From Halichoerus grypus (Eukaryota > Chordata > Mammalia > Carnivora > Phocidae): a stretch of DNA of 64,000 bases. Each line of letters starts with the position of its first letter. Position 1 is the stretch's first letter. The stretch covers positions 147,574,308-147,638,307 of the forward strand of contig NC_135717.1 in NCBI RefSeq assembly GCF_964656455.1, read 5' to 3'. This document shows positions 1 to 11,397 of the stretch, piece by piece. A model generated the notes under the pieces. That model was given only the letters and a program-made list of their open reading frames with translations. It made no database searches and was not told the DNA's origin. The position numbers were made by a program, and so were the translations under genes.

Positions 1-1599
1 ACAAATGTTCTGATACAACTATCTCTGGGAGTGATAAGAAAAGCCAACTGGCCAGTCTGTTGTTAGTATATAAGTGAAAGAGGCAAATTGAATTTTGTAT
101 ATACTACAGTGAAAGCAAACCACAAGTACTGAATGAATGAATCATCATAGAACTTTAGATATAGCAGGTACTTTAAAAATCAAATCCAGCTTTCAGAGTT
201 TCTTGATTTGACTCAGTTCATTTTAACAAAAAATTATTAAAAATCTCCACTGTGAAGTATATCATGCATATATTGTGAAAATTCTATTCTGGAAAGATCA
301 AGTAGCTTATATAAAGTCAATCAACTGGTAGTTGAGAATAGAAAACAAGTTTCCTGATTTCCATTTCAGTACCCTTTCTACCACACGAGGTAACCACTCC
401 AAATAATGACAAAACATCTAACTATCTCTGACAGGTTATAATTATGTATTAGTTATATAGCAAACAAAAAATGAATTTTAATATATTGCAAGAGAACCAG
501 CTATTCAATGTAATCTTATTTTGAAAAGATTTTTTTAAAGGAAATGAGGTGAAGAAAGTTCCCCAATTTAACCAAAAGACCAATGTAATCAAATTCCTAC
601 ATCTAGTTGGATTCTGGGATCCTATCTATGTAGAATCTAAATTGTCCTTCCAGTCACAGTTAGCAACTGGGTTATAAGTTACTGAAATCAATTCATGCCT
701 CACCCACTTTGTTCCCTATCTTAAAAAGAATCCCTTCATCACTGTAATAGTGGGAAGCTTTTCTCTTTTCTGATACCTGCTTTCTTCCTGCTACAAAACT
801 CTCAAACTTCCTGTGCCACTATGTCTCTTAAAATTAACTGTTCTCTGAGTCATAGTCTCCTTTTTCCTCTTCTCTTTCTCAAGTACACTATATCATGCTG
901 TCCAGATTCTCTTTTAATTTGAGATTACATTCCTATTTGAGGGAGGAGGAAGATGTTTAAATGGTCTTGATTTTTTGAAATAGTGGTGATAAAGAGATGA
1001 GTTGCTTTTTAATGTCTCTGCTTGACAAAACAAAAACAAAAACTAATAAACAAACAAGCAACAACAACAAAACCCTGTTAGCAAGACTAAGGGAACATGC
1101 CTTTAATCTAACTTCCTCACTAGTTCAGGAAATTCGTAAGTCTGGGAATCAAACAATAGAGTTTCAGACCAACAAATGCTCCAGGTTGATAAAGCAGATA
1201 TATTTTAAAATTCTCAAGCATGCTCTATTACTTGTTGATTTTCATTCCCACAGTTAATTAATCTGTATATAAAATATCAAAGGAATGTTTTATTTAGCTA
1301 ACTCAAATTAGTCTAAATAAAGAAAAAGAAACTTAGTCAAATGAATTATTCATAATTATTGATAATCATATTTCTAAAATATCTTACAGTTTCTTAAAAC
1401 TTTCACAAATGTTGTTTCCTTTGATCAAGCCAGGCAGTATTTCTAGTATCATTTTACAGGACGAAACTGGAGTTAACAGAGATTAAGTGATATACTAAGA
1501 ACCTAATAATTAAAGGATCTAATAAGGATCTAATGAGGAATTTAGACATAAATATTTTGACTTTAATTCTAGAGTTGTTTCCATTGCCTCTGGCTGCCT
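1..1599. other. AT-rich unique sequence, no gene seen
   Basis: No coding pattern, splice-bounded exon, or clear repeat is visible. Around 1026-1075 there is an A-rich tract of CAA/CAAA units that gives a spurious short open frame. The longest frames here have lysine- and asparagine-rich composition typical of AT-rich non-coding DNA. Confidence 0.6.
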
Positions 1600-1615
1600 C
1601 ATTTCAAGAGGTTTA

Positions 1616-1821
1616 TTTTATTTTATTTTATTTTGAAATTTTATTTATTTATTTGACAGAGAGAGACACAGCGAGAGAGGGAACACAAGCAGGGGGAGTG
1701 GGAGAGGGAGAAGCAGGCTTCCCGCTGAGCAGGGAGCCCGATGCGGGGCTCGATCCCAGAACCCCGGGATCATGACCTAAGCCGAAGGCAGACACTTAAC
1801 GACTGAGCCACCCAGGCGCCC
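1616..1821 (-). mobile_element. Carnivore tRNA-derived SINE (SINEC/CAN-SINE), minus strand
   Basis: Read on the minus strand it has the whole CAN-SINE order: a head with GGTGGCTCAGT (pol III A box of the tRNA-like part), the GGGATCGAGCCCC-like B box region, GGCTCCCTGCTCAGCGGGAAG, a CT-rich tract, then the A-rich AAATAAATAAA tail. On the plus strand the tail comes first, at 1616-1660. It is flanked by an imperfect 16-bp target-site duplication, 1600-1615 and 1822-1837, differing at two positions. CAN-SINEs are non-autonomous and moved by L1 machinery. The spurious 80-residue frame at 1533-1775 lies mostly inside it. Confidence 0.95.
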
Positions 1822-1837
1822 CATGTCAAGAAGTTTA

Positions 1838-2700
1838 AATTGAATATTTCATTGGCCCAAATCATATGATTAAGTGAAGAACAGCACTCACATATATGAT
1901 TATACAGTAAAACCATATTTCATGAAGGTGGGAATTGGGCATTTGCTCACTTAAAATGTACAGAGGGTAGCAACATCTCTTTCTAGGAGATAGTCAAACT
2001 CAGTTCACTGCTTAACATACTTTAAATCTAAATTGTAGTACACAGCAAATTGAAAATCACTTTCCAGTTTATCTGCCACTCCAAATTTTATTATCCTAGG
2101 GTAGACTGTGCTTTAATCCACAGCATTTTTTTCAATTAGTTGCTTCCTTTTCATACTAGAAAAAGTGTTCTTTAATATCAGAGATGTATCTCTACCAAGT
2201 CTTTTTACCAATTACTACACCCTTCCCCTAAGGGATTCCTTTGAACTGTGAGCATTCTTGGGAGGAATTTATGTCCACAAGCATTATACACTATATATTT
2301 TCAAATTAGATATCATATTGCATTGATTTTAAAAGAGTTCTTTCTAAAATGTACAACTCACTATTTTCATCTGAAAGGATTCAAGAAACACACTGTTTTT
2401 AGATTTAGCTTCAAAAGGTTATAGCTTTTAAGGAGATATAAACCTTTGCAACACAAAATCTGGAGTCCTATTTTGCTTTATACCTTTGCTTCCATTTCTT
2501 AAATTTTTAAAAATATTTGATAAGAATTATACTTGTATTTAAAATATTAGGGTGCAATGCTTTCTACACACCATTGTATAGCCACATAGATTTTATTCCT
2601 TCATCTAAAGGGGAGAAATCTGTTACATGAGAGAGATTTCAACAATAAATTAATAACTAAGACTTAAACAGGATGGTAGTTACAAAGGTTGCTGCATGGG
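1838..2700. other. AT-rich unique sequence, nothing recognised
   Basis: No frames with protein-like composition and no repeat that I can name. Confidence 0.5.
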
Positions 2701-2752
2701 TGTGTGTGTGTGTCTGTGAGTGTGTGTGTCTGTGTGTGTCTGTGTGTGTGTT
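2701..2752. repeat. (TG)n microsatellite, interrupted
   Basis: About 52 bp of TG dinucleotides broken by TCTG and GAG interruptions, which usually lowers slippage compared with a pure tract. Confidence 0.95.
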
Positions 2753-2964
2753 TCTGAAAAGACTTTTATTATAAATGAGCACTGTGTTACTCCATTTGGA
2801 ATATTTTGTTCCTAAATGTGATTTTCACATGTCTAGAAAGAAATTCACAATGAATAATGTGATTTCGTCCTAGCTTACCAAATAAGGAAGGAAACAGACT
2901 TAAATCAATGCAAATCAAAAGACATTTTGAAGCTTGTATGCCTGTACTCGTCCAATCATTATTA

Positions 2965-3510
2965 CTCATTCAACAAATATTTATTGGAAAGCAATTACAT
3001 GTCCAGCAATAAGATAGGTCTTGAGGGTACATTGATGAATGAAGAAAAAGTCAGGGTTTTTTTTTTCTTCAAAGAGCTTGCATAATTAACAGGGGTACTA
3101 GTTAAGTAACAAGCAGTTACTTATGATAACAAACAGTTATAATGAAAAAAATGTTATAGAAAAGAGTAGATTCAGAAAGCTATATAACAAGGTAAGAGAG
3201 GTAGCCACATTAGAAGAGGAAAAAAAAAGCCTCACAAATGAGGAAAAGGACTAAGAAGTGGGGATGTAGGCATGCTAAAGAGTGAAAAGGGCCAACAATT
3301 ATATAAAATGAAGAGGTTGAAATATGGTATTTAGGAAATCACAATTTCAGTACAATAGCACAGGGCAGGTCATTGGACAGAAGTTGTAACAATATGCATG
3401 TTCTGATTAAAGAGAAGGAATTAGAAAGTACTGTCAAGAGTGGTGGATGATGAAAATTGATATAAAGAATAAGTGATAGACAGAAGGTAAGAAATCAAAG
3501 AGTTTCACCT
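2965..3510 (+). repeat. Ancient interspersed repeat (ATTTATTG-type head), family not named
   Basis: Begins CAACAAATATTTATTGGAAAG and continues with a short 'fed through the duplicated-length' style of text: a GGTACATTGATGAATGAAGA stretch, AGAGCTTGCATAATTAAC, then a purine-rich body. The same order of words occurs in the window at 25970, 49258 and 58115, with related body sequence at 17655 and 49768. This matches a common old mammalian repeat whose consensus starts with a TTTATTGAGCACCTACTATG-like head. I cannot assign the family without a library. Confidence 0.5.
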
Positions 3511-4075
3511 TATAAAGGAAAAATAAAGATAGGAAGAAGTAAGCTTAAAAAGTGGGATATTTTAACTCAAAATTTTAACATACAGTTTCAGAGTTAGAGA
3601 AAAAAGAAAGAACTTCACTCTTTATTTGTAAGCATTTAAAAAAAAATAATAATCAGAACTATGAAAAGAGACTGACATCCAAGATAGTGGATTATCTTTT
3701 AAAATCAAAGAAAATACCTCACCTTCAAAAAATATTTTTGGAAACAGAATAAATATTAGAAGATTTCCAGTTAGCATTTTCAACTGAATTATAGACAACA
3801 GTATATCTAAAAATATGGCAAAGATAATCATCAAGAGAAAAACAGCTGAAATCCTAAAGAGACTGTTTAAATTTAAGAAAGTTAATTGCCAAATTATAAA
3901 CCATGATGAAAGCAGCTAGGTAAAATATTGTGAAAATCATATCAGCAAATTTAGAAGAGAAAGATCAAGAAGACTCCTAAAAATTAGAGTAAATTAACAT
4001 TTTAAAAATCTTTTAAATTGAAGAAATCCACATTTAAGTTAACTGGGAGATAATGCAATGTGTAAAACTAATGCA
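3511..4075. other. A-rich sequence, possibly decayed L1, nothing firm
   Basis: Strongly A-rich on the plus strand, as L1 bodies are, but no L1 landmark is readable. It directly precedes an L1-like stretch at about 4080. Confidence 0.4.
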
Positions 4076-4079
4076 TATG

Positions 4080-4690
4080 CTTTCAAATCAACAAGAAGGG
4101 ACAAAATGAAACAGCAATTTACAGAACAACAAGCAAATAGCTAACAAGTATATATATAGAGGTGATCAATTTTTGCATAGAAATGCAAAATGAAATGTAA
4201 ATTATGTCTTGCTTTACATATATCATAGTGCTGAATATTTGAAAAGTGGATAACATCCGTTTTTAGCAAATATGAGGAAGCAGAACCTTCATGAATTACT
4301 GGAAGATGTATCAACTGGGATGAACATTTTGATGAGAATTCTGGTAATATTGTAGTGAAATTTAACATGTATGCAAACCAAGAATCCCACTCCTACGTAT
4401 AGGCAGCTGAGTAATTTCCCCATTAGTCCATAGGAGATGCATAGGAATATGTCTTAGCAAGGTGTTCAAGGCAGTGAGTAGTTGGTGTTCATCATTAAGT
4501 GCATCGCTATATGACAGATATGTACTACATAATATGTAGTAAAGAGAAGAAATTAACAATATGAACTCCAGAAATTAGATACATCTTAAAATAAAGGATA
4601 TTAAGTGAAAGTTTTAAAACATTATGAGTTAAAAGATGACCGAAATTCAGAATAGGGAATCTGAATATACTAGAAATCAAAACATAATTA
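4080..4690 (+). mobile_element. Old L1 fragment, ORF2 3' part, plus strand
   Basis: The order of words follows the late ORF2 region of old L1s: ATAGAAATGCAAAATGAAAT near 4180, then GAGGAAGCAGAACCTTCATG near 4275 (the usual 'gagcaactggaactctcat' position), then AAGAATCCCACTCCTACGTA near 4380 and TGTCTTAGCAAGGTGTTCA near 4450. Stops are frequent, so it is a dead, highly diverged copy. Confidence 0.55.
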
Positions 4691-4844
4691 TATTCTCTAC
4701 TATCCTGTAAAAAAAAAAAAAAGAGAGATAAAACAAAAATAATTACCAAAAAAAGAAAGTAAAGGAAAATATTTTCTGAGCTGAAGAAAGATCTAAGTTG
4801 GCTAATCAAAGAGCTTTATGAAAATATAATGTAACAGATAAGAT

Positions 4845-5160
4845 TGACTAGGTTATATTACAAATAGCCTCCAAAATTCAGTGTCTTAATCCAACTAACG
4901 TTTATTTCTTCCTTATACAAAGTTGGCTGAGGATCTGGGTGATATTTCAGGCCAATCGACCTCCTTAAAGTGCTGAGAAATTCAGGTTGTGTCCATTTTA
5001 AAGCACTCATCTCAACACGTGCATCCACTATTTCTGTGGTAGAGACATAAAGCCCAGAAAATCGCAGACCAGCTCTTAAATGCACAGATCCCTTCTGCTC
5101 ATGGTCCATTAACTAGAGCTAGCCATGTGGCCAGTTATCAAGAACATTAGGAAATAGAAG
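4845..5160 (+). mobile_element. MaLR/MLT1-like LTR fragment
   Basis: It carries a decayed version of the 'tgctatattacaaa..cccaaaacttagtggcttaa' opening (TTACAAATAGCCTCCAAAAT near 4859) and, near 5090, CCCTTCTGCTCATGGTCCAT followed by GCCATGTGGCC, words that recur in this LTR group. A second, better copy lies at 51415-51800. Subfamily not assigned. Confidence 0.5.
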
Positions 5161-5312
5161 TTTCCATATACCCAGGAAATGAGGAGAAACATATAGTGGT
5201 GAGTACAAGTAACAGTTTTTCACGTGGTACATAAATCTTTTTCAAGCCCATATTTAATAGCATAGTTTAGACAAATTTGTAGTCTGAAAATCAGCAAATA
5301 AGTATTTATACT

Positions 5313-5520
5313 GGGGCACCTAGGTGGCTCAGTTGGTTAAGCAAATGCCTCCAGCTCAGGTCATGATCCTGGAGTCCCAGGATCAAGTCCCACATTGGGC
5401 TCCCTGCTCAATGGGGAATCTGACTCTCCCTCTGACCCTCCCCCTTCTCATGCTTTCTCTCTCTCTCATTCTCTCTCTCTCAAATAAATAAATAAAATCT
5501 TTAAAAAAATGAAAATAAAA
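5313..5520 (+). mobile_element. Carnivore SINE (SINEC), plus strand, with perfect 17-bp TSD
   Basis: Complete element: GGGGCACCTAGGTGGCTCAG head, tRNA-like region, CTCCCTGCTCAATGGGGAAT, CT-rich tract, AAATAAATAAATAAAATC and an A-rich tail. It is bounded by an exact 17-bp target-site duplication at 5296-5312 and 5521-5537. A few differences from the best copies (C-to-T at former CpG sites such as ATCAAGTCCC) suggest an older insertion than the copy at 20068. Confidence 0.97.
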
Positions 5521-5724
5521 AAATAAGTATTTATACTAATTTATCCAAAATGCAGGTGACTATGGAAGAAAGAAAATCCTTAAATTAGAGGCCTGGGGAT
5601 TTGGAGTCTACTCTAGGAGCATACATTTAATTCATTGTGTAATCTTTAGTAATTATTTCGGTCACAATTTCATTATTCTGAAAATAATTGCTAATAATTG
5701 TTAAAATTTTTAAGTGTATTCCCT

Positions 5725-5930
5725 GTGTCAGGCACTCTTCTAAATGCTTTGTGTATATAGTTCATTTAATACTTACAACAATCCCTGAGGTTCTATTAAG
5801 TATCCTCATTTTACAGTTGAGGACACTCAGAGAGGTTAAATAATTCATCTGAAATCATAGAGCTAGAAGAACAAGGATTAGAATCCTTGAACTTTGGTGT
5901 TGGACTGACCAAAGTTCATGTTTTTAATCC
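5725..5930 (-). mobile_element. MIR SINE, minus strand
   Basis: Plus-strand text is the reverse complement of MIR: GGCACTCTTCTAAATGCTTT, then CCTCATTTTACAGTTGAGGA, CAGAGAGGTTAAATAATTCA and an AGCTAGAAG region. MIR is an ancient tRNA-derived SINE present in all mammals, so this is a fixed fossil. It contains a small palindromic CAAGGATTAGAATCCTTG near 5872. Confidence 0.85.
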
Positions 5931-6689
5931 TAGCATGAACCTTTTTCCTATTAGTGTCGTTCCTGTCTTCTCTATTTCATGTGTTCAATTGGAATATCAA
6001 ATGAGATTATAAAAATACTTCATAAATTGCAAAGCCCAATGCAAAAATAGATGGCTTATAAAAATCAGCAAATACTCCTTTCCACATTTCTTGGCAGTCA
6101 TTTCTCTGAGTCAAAGAAAACAGTGCAAGGTGTGATATTTCTTGTCATAATTTTCACAATGTGCATTTTTCCCATTATAGGTATAGATTACTTTCACCAT
6201 AATCCTTTTAAGCAATATAAATTGATGAATCAAAATATGAAACCGAGAAATTACAAAAATGTTTTATTATTTGAGTTCCATATTTTGAAATCCGTTCTAC
6301 AATACATGAAAATGTTTCTTAAAATCTGTAATATTAAGCTTGCAAACTAATGATATGATTATATGAATGTTTCAGCTATAATTACATAACTTTTCTTGTT
6401 TGAAAATGAACTGATTCTTTCCTGAGCACATATCTTTCTTGCAATGTTTTGCTACAGACAACCAATAACAGCCAACACAGGCCATGACATTCTGGTTGTT
6501 CACAACAATTTTTCCTCAATCTTTAGGTTCATTAGGCACATGACTGCCTTCAAAGTTCCCACAGGCAATAGCTTCCCCCCTGAATCATGAGACAGTCCTG
6601 ACTTCCAGCCTGCTTTAGTTCCTTTGCTTCATTGAAAATTACCCAACCACTAAGCCATGACCACATATTTGAGACTTATTATGGCAGCA
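5931..6689. other. Unique sequence, nothing recognised
   Basis: A 99-codon open frame at 6051-6350 has no recognisable domain, and its composition is that of AT-rich non-coding DNA; I do not regard it as a gene. Confidence 0.5.
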
Positions 6690-7100
6690 CCTTATTATTA
6701 CGATTTTGTATGTTAGGGTAATATTATTTGCTGTAATAAACACATATGAAATGTCAGTGGCTTGACAGAACTACATTACTTGTGTAAGAACCTAGTGCAT
6801 ATGTTTCAGGTTGGGGAGTGCATATGTTTCAGGTTGGGGAGGGGGAGGTACTGATATGGACTCGGGATGACACAGACAATGTCACATTTAATACACGAAC
6901 AAAGGTTATGCTGCACATTGACATCTGGCCAAGAGAGGAGAGAAGAAAGTGTTTGGAGAAGATGCATCCTTCTTGTTAACTACCTTACCTTGGCCTAAGA
7001 GGGCCACATATCATTTTGTAGCATTCCCTTAGAACAAGACACAGGTCCTAAATTCAAAGAATTGGGAAATATAAGCATTGTCTAGACATCACCAGGCAAT
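6690..7100. repeat. Probable old LTR-like repeat with a 23-bp tandem duplication
   Basis: Words such as ATTTGCTGTAATAAACACAT, GTCAGTGGCTTGACAGAACT and the late GAGGGCCACATATCATTTTG resemble a decayed MLT1-like LTR, but too few remain for a firm call. At 6796-6841 a 23-bp unit (TGCATATGTTTCAGGTTGGG...) is repeated exactly twice in tandem. Confidence 0.35.
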
Positions 7101-7305
7101 AACACTATATGATAGGAGAAAAAATATTATCATTAGACAACCAGCAATTTACGCTACACATCATGTATTTAGCTCTCAGCCAGCTATGTTTAATTGGTTA
7201 TTGCTATGTTGCTTTTATTTAGCCTAGCATCCACCTACACTTGCATCCATGCTTCCCAGGATTAGCTTCCTGTAACTCGGTCATGATTCCTTTACTTGTC
7301 ATCAT

Positions 7306-7440
7306 GTTTGAATCACTTGGGAAACTTTACTGAATACCAATATGTGGATCTAATCAGAGTCTGGTGAAGGGCCTAGGGACAGTATTTAATAAAATCTTCT
7401 AGATGGTTCTAATTGGCTGCCAGAGTTGATGACCAATGCC
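7306..7440. mobile_element. MER5A-like hAT DNA transposon fragment
   Basis: GAATCACTTGGGAAACTTTA, GGATCTAATCAGAGTCTGGT, CTAGATGGTTCTAATTGGCT and CAGAGTTGATGACC follow the order of a MER5-type non-autonomous hAT element. Boundaries are approximate. Confidence 0.5.
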
Positions 7441-7704
7441 TAATATGTTGTGGAAAATCAAACTTTTGTTATTTATTAACTCCTAAGTGGATCTTTCAGT
7501 CAATACTCTGGTGTCACTAGTTCCTTTGTAGGCTTACATTTACTTTGCTTCTAAGTTTTCTAAAACTCCCTCTGTTTCTTTGTTGGCACCAGCAGAAAAG
7601 TAAATGTGGGATCCACTAAAAAGAATTACAACTCTAGTGGTATTATTATAGGTGTACAGGTTTAATGTGTCACATCTTAGAGTTGGTTTGGAACCCTGAA
7701 AATT

Positions 7705-8160
7705 ATTTTACAAAATGTACTGATTCTTTTGATGGCAGGACACAATGCAATGACACTCGGATAGGTGAAAGGTCAAACTCTTTATTACTTACAGATCTAA
7801 ACAGGAGAAGGGTGCCAAGTAAGGCCAAATAGGAGGTTGTAGCTGGGGACAGGGTAACAGCAAGCTGGAGCCGTATAAAGGGCAGTTTATATATGGCATT
7901 CAGAGTTGGGTTAGCTAGGTTTCTAAGGCTCCCTGTGGACTGGCTAATTTGAATCATTTTCCAGGCTCCAGGTCATAGGGGCTGTCCCTACTTGTCTGAA
8001 CCTGGTCTTAGCAGCAGTTAGGGCAGGTACATAGTAGCCCGAGTGTGAAAGCCCCATAAAGGAGGTGGTTGGTGTGTAGATTTAATCAGCTGTACAAAAA
8101 AGGAGAACTGACTGGCCTCTAGCCAGGACCTCAAAACTGGGTCAAGACAGCATCTCCAAA
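7705..8160 (-). mobile_element. Solo or 3' LTR of an endogenous retrovirus, minus strand
   Basis: On the minus strand this stretch has promoter and polyadenylation signals in LTR order: a TATATAAACTGCCC box (plus coordinates about 7885-7900), then GTAATAAAGAGTTTGACC containing an AATAAA signal (about 7775-7790). The upstream part is GC-richer than the surroundings, as in a U3 region. Exact LTR ends and a target-site duplication were not found. It abuts internal-looking sequence on its high-coordinate side. Confidence 0.5.
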
Positions 8161-8588
8161 AAAATCTGTACTATAAATTGACCCACTGATGTTCTGACAT
8201 AAGTTTTGAACTCAATTATTTTGAGTATTTGAGTGGCCTGAATAATACAGGAGGCTTCCAGAGAACAGGGTATAAGATGTCCTATAAGTATAAGTAACAT
8301 TTTATTATGAGGAAAAAAAAAGGATAAAAACAAATAGAAATATAAGGAGTCTTTTACACAGCAGCCCATAACCAAGTTCCCTATTTACATGGCATTAGAC
8401 AAGAAAACAGATGTGAAATTTCTAGGATCTCTAACAATATCTTGGTGTAGCTATAAAGTGTGTAAAAGTATCAGCTAAGTTTTTCATCACAATAATATAC
8501 TTTTGTACTCCAAGTTGGCAGGTCCAGCAGTTATATTGTTGGAAGACATGAAGTGGTAATTCAGCAATGTATATGCAAAGGTTACTCG

Positions 8589-8614
8589 TTTTGTTTTTGT
8601 TTTTGTTTTTTTTG
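8589..8614. repeat. (TTTTTG)n simple repeat
   Basis: Four to five TTTTTG-like units ending in a T run, inside the degenerate ERV. Confidence 0.85.
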
Positions 8615-9588
8615 GTAACCAAAGGGAAGGGATAATTTTGATGATCATGGTCAAAGACATGGTTGGGAGGTCCATGGTGGAAAGGTGGAAGGTGGAATAT
8701 GAGAAGGTGCTGGAGAGTCAGAAACCCTCTCCCCAGAAGTTTGAGGAGTAGATCTATATGAGGCAATTGCTCCTGGGGAAAGCAATAATCTCCATTATTT
8801 TTTTGAAGTGGCACAGATAGTAGCACCCATCTCAGTATCTTCCTTTAGGCATGGGAGTACAGGGGTGGATATTCTGACAGAGAACAAGGAATATTCCAGA
8901 TCATGGGCTAAGCAAATAGTAAGCTCAAGAAATGTAATAGAATCCTTAGTATTGAAGGAAGAAAAGTAATAAGTGTCCATGTCCAATTTGTCAGCCCTTA
9001 GGAGAGGCAGCCCATGAGTTTGCTGGGCAGTGGTTTGACTCTCTGGGGTGAAGCTGACTCCCGTGTATGGGGCAGTCATCTCCAACAGCGATGACTTGGG
9101 CTGGGCTATGTTGCCTGAGGCAGTGTCATCTCTAGTGGAAAGTTCCAAGGCCAGGCTGATGCCATCTGGGATATGGAACTGGGATACTCTTCCCAAGTGG
9201 ATATCCACTCAGGTTGATGTGGATCATGTTTTTGTATAATGGTATTATAACAAGTCTGAGCTACATTTGGAATTTGAAGGCAACACAGTGTCTGAGAGCT
9301 TGATTTACAAATACCTTTTAATTCAAGAAATTTTGGGGTTGTATAGCTAGCAAAGGTGATGTGTCACTGCCATCATCTGGGACACTGCCACCTGTGACAC
9401 TCTAATCATTAGACTATAAAGTGTTGGAACTTGACCAGCACAATTAAAACTCCAGTTAAGGGTGGCTGAGTCTAAAAGCTCTTAACAATCCAAGGTTTTG
9501 CTCAGATAAGAGATGACAGGGATTGTGCTGAAAACAGGTTTTGAGTCATATGTTGTTAATAGGGTATCAGATTGTTTATTGAGTAAAA

Positions 9589-9617
9589 TAATGCGAGAGA
9601 TGGCCCCTCTCGCATTA
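9589..9617. other. Perfect 11-bp inverted repeat (hairpin), 7-nt loop
   Basis: Arms TAATGCGAGAG (9589-9599) and CTCTCGCATTA (9607-9617) are exact reverse complements around ATGGCCC. The arms keep a CpG each, unusual in old AT-rich DNA. No known function is implied. Confidence 0.9.
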
Positions 9618-11397
9618 GCTTATAGTCAGGCCCCCCAGTTTAACTAATCATCACCAGTCTTTTGTCTTAGTTGTCAGTTTAGTTGGGGACAGGCAAGCCC
9701 ACAAGGTCCTTGTGCTGCAGGGCTTGTATTTAGCCACTCAATGACATCAAGACTTCAGTATTTGCCATGCTTGGTTGAAACAGTGGCTTATTGGGAGGGT
9801 TTGGGTCTCCAGATCACAAACCAATGAAAGCACCCAGACCAAGAGTAACAAGACCAACTAGCCACAGAATGTTGTAAAGCTGCACGTGACAGTCTTTTGT
9901 TGTCTGATGTTGATTTTCCTTACCAAGGAGGAGTTGCTGAATTTCACCATTACAAGATACGGTATTGATTTCATTACTATCTCTAAGCGTGATTTTAACT
10001 TACTAAATAGTTTTCTGTTTTTCCTCTTGGTAGTCCATACTGTCTTTGGAAATGCCCTGGGGCATAATTTTAGCTTCTTGTAGGATGTCAGAGGCAGAGC
10101 CTGAATTAATTATCTAACCCTTATAATTTAAATATTGAAGAAATTATTATGGGGAGGAGAAGTTCAGGATTCCCAGTTAAAATACTTAATGTGGCCCAAT
10201 GTATCTTAAAACTTGACCTTCAAGGATTCAAATTTATTATACATAAGATCTAATTAATGAATAATTCTCCCAACTACTTTTCCATTTGACAGCCCAATTT
10301 TGCCTAGTCTTAAACTTGGAAAGAATAAATGGTGCCCCACAGTGGGTTAGTATCACTTCAGTGTTGTGGTCTTATCCATTAAGACCTCCATACCCAATAT
10401 CACATTAACAAATTTATTAACTCCATCAAATCAGCAATCAATAAATATCTTGTTATTACATATTTGACTCATATGTTCTATTCAGTGCTAGTTTCCACAG
10501 GCCATAGATCCCTTTCGGAAAGACTGAAGGAAGGATTAACTATAAAATTTTATCAGTGTATCAGGGTCCTTCCTCAGGAGAACACAGCTTTCCCTTCATT
10601 CAAAGGGTTCTGAGTCTGTAAATTGGCTCATGTCTGGAAATTGATGGAAGGGCCATGACTCTCTGTTTTTATGATTCAGATTAGACTTCTCTTCACTTCA
10701 CCTAGAACTTTTCTGTTTATACAGATTAATTAAGAATTCAATAGATTTCCCATCTATTTCACTTCCAGGAACACCATGATCAACACCATGAGCCAACAAC
10801 ACAGGTCTATACAAGTCAGATTATTCTGATTGCTGTTTTGACTCTGTTTTCCATTACAGTAACCAAGCTCATCCTGATTTTGGTGGTTGAGTATGGCCAC
10901 TTGGCCCCTGACATCCTAAAAACCAATTATTCCCATTGTGCGCAGGTTTCCCAATTCAGTGATTACAGTTCCCACTGTAGGTCTGGCCTATGGTAAAGAG
11001 CAATCAAAAAGCTCTTCATGGATCCTGGTGCTCTCTTCATAAATTTACTGATCATAATATTGGTAAAAAGTATGTCTTCTAGATGCTGCCAACATGAGTG
11101 AGTAGGTCTTAAATGACAAATCTAACATTCCAATCTACTTAAGCTTTTTAATTTCTTCACCTACATTAAACCAAGCCAGGTCCAGCATTTCCAACTCACT
11201 CACTATGAGCCACCTTCTGGTCCATTTCTCAGCTAACCAACCAAACTGTTAGAACTCTAACTCCCTGAGCTATAACATTAAATGCAGAATCTCTGTTTAG
11301 TGAGCCCATATCAATAAATTCAACCTGATCCAACTTTATAGCCCTTCTACCATTATCCTACAACCTTAGTATCCATTCCCACACATGTAAAATGCAA

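Larger units (their letters stand above)
8161..11390 (-). mobile_element. Degenerate endogenous retrovirus internal region, minus strand
   Basis: Placed as internal sequence because it continues from the minus-strand LTR at 7705-8160 and holds broken minus-strand frames. One is 137 codons (8795-9208), overlapping a +1-shifted frame of 131 codons (8431-8826) across a run of A. Near 9786-9855 the minus strand encodes a short hydrophobic, membrane-like stretch ending at a stop. The 10100-11390 part resembles ERVL/MaLR internal sequence seen in many mammals. No intact gene is present; class assignment is inference. Perfect hairpin at 9589-9617. Confidence 0.4.

Noticed and set aside
2701..2752. 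Possible CRISPR-like or satellite array
   Set aside because: Only simple dinucleotide repeats; no spaced direct repeats anywhere in the window, and the DNA is mammalian.
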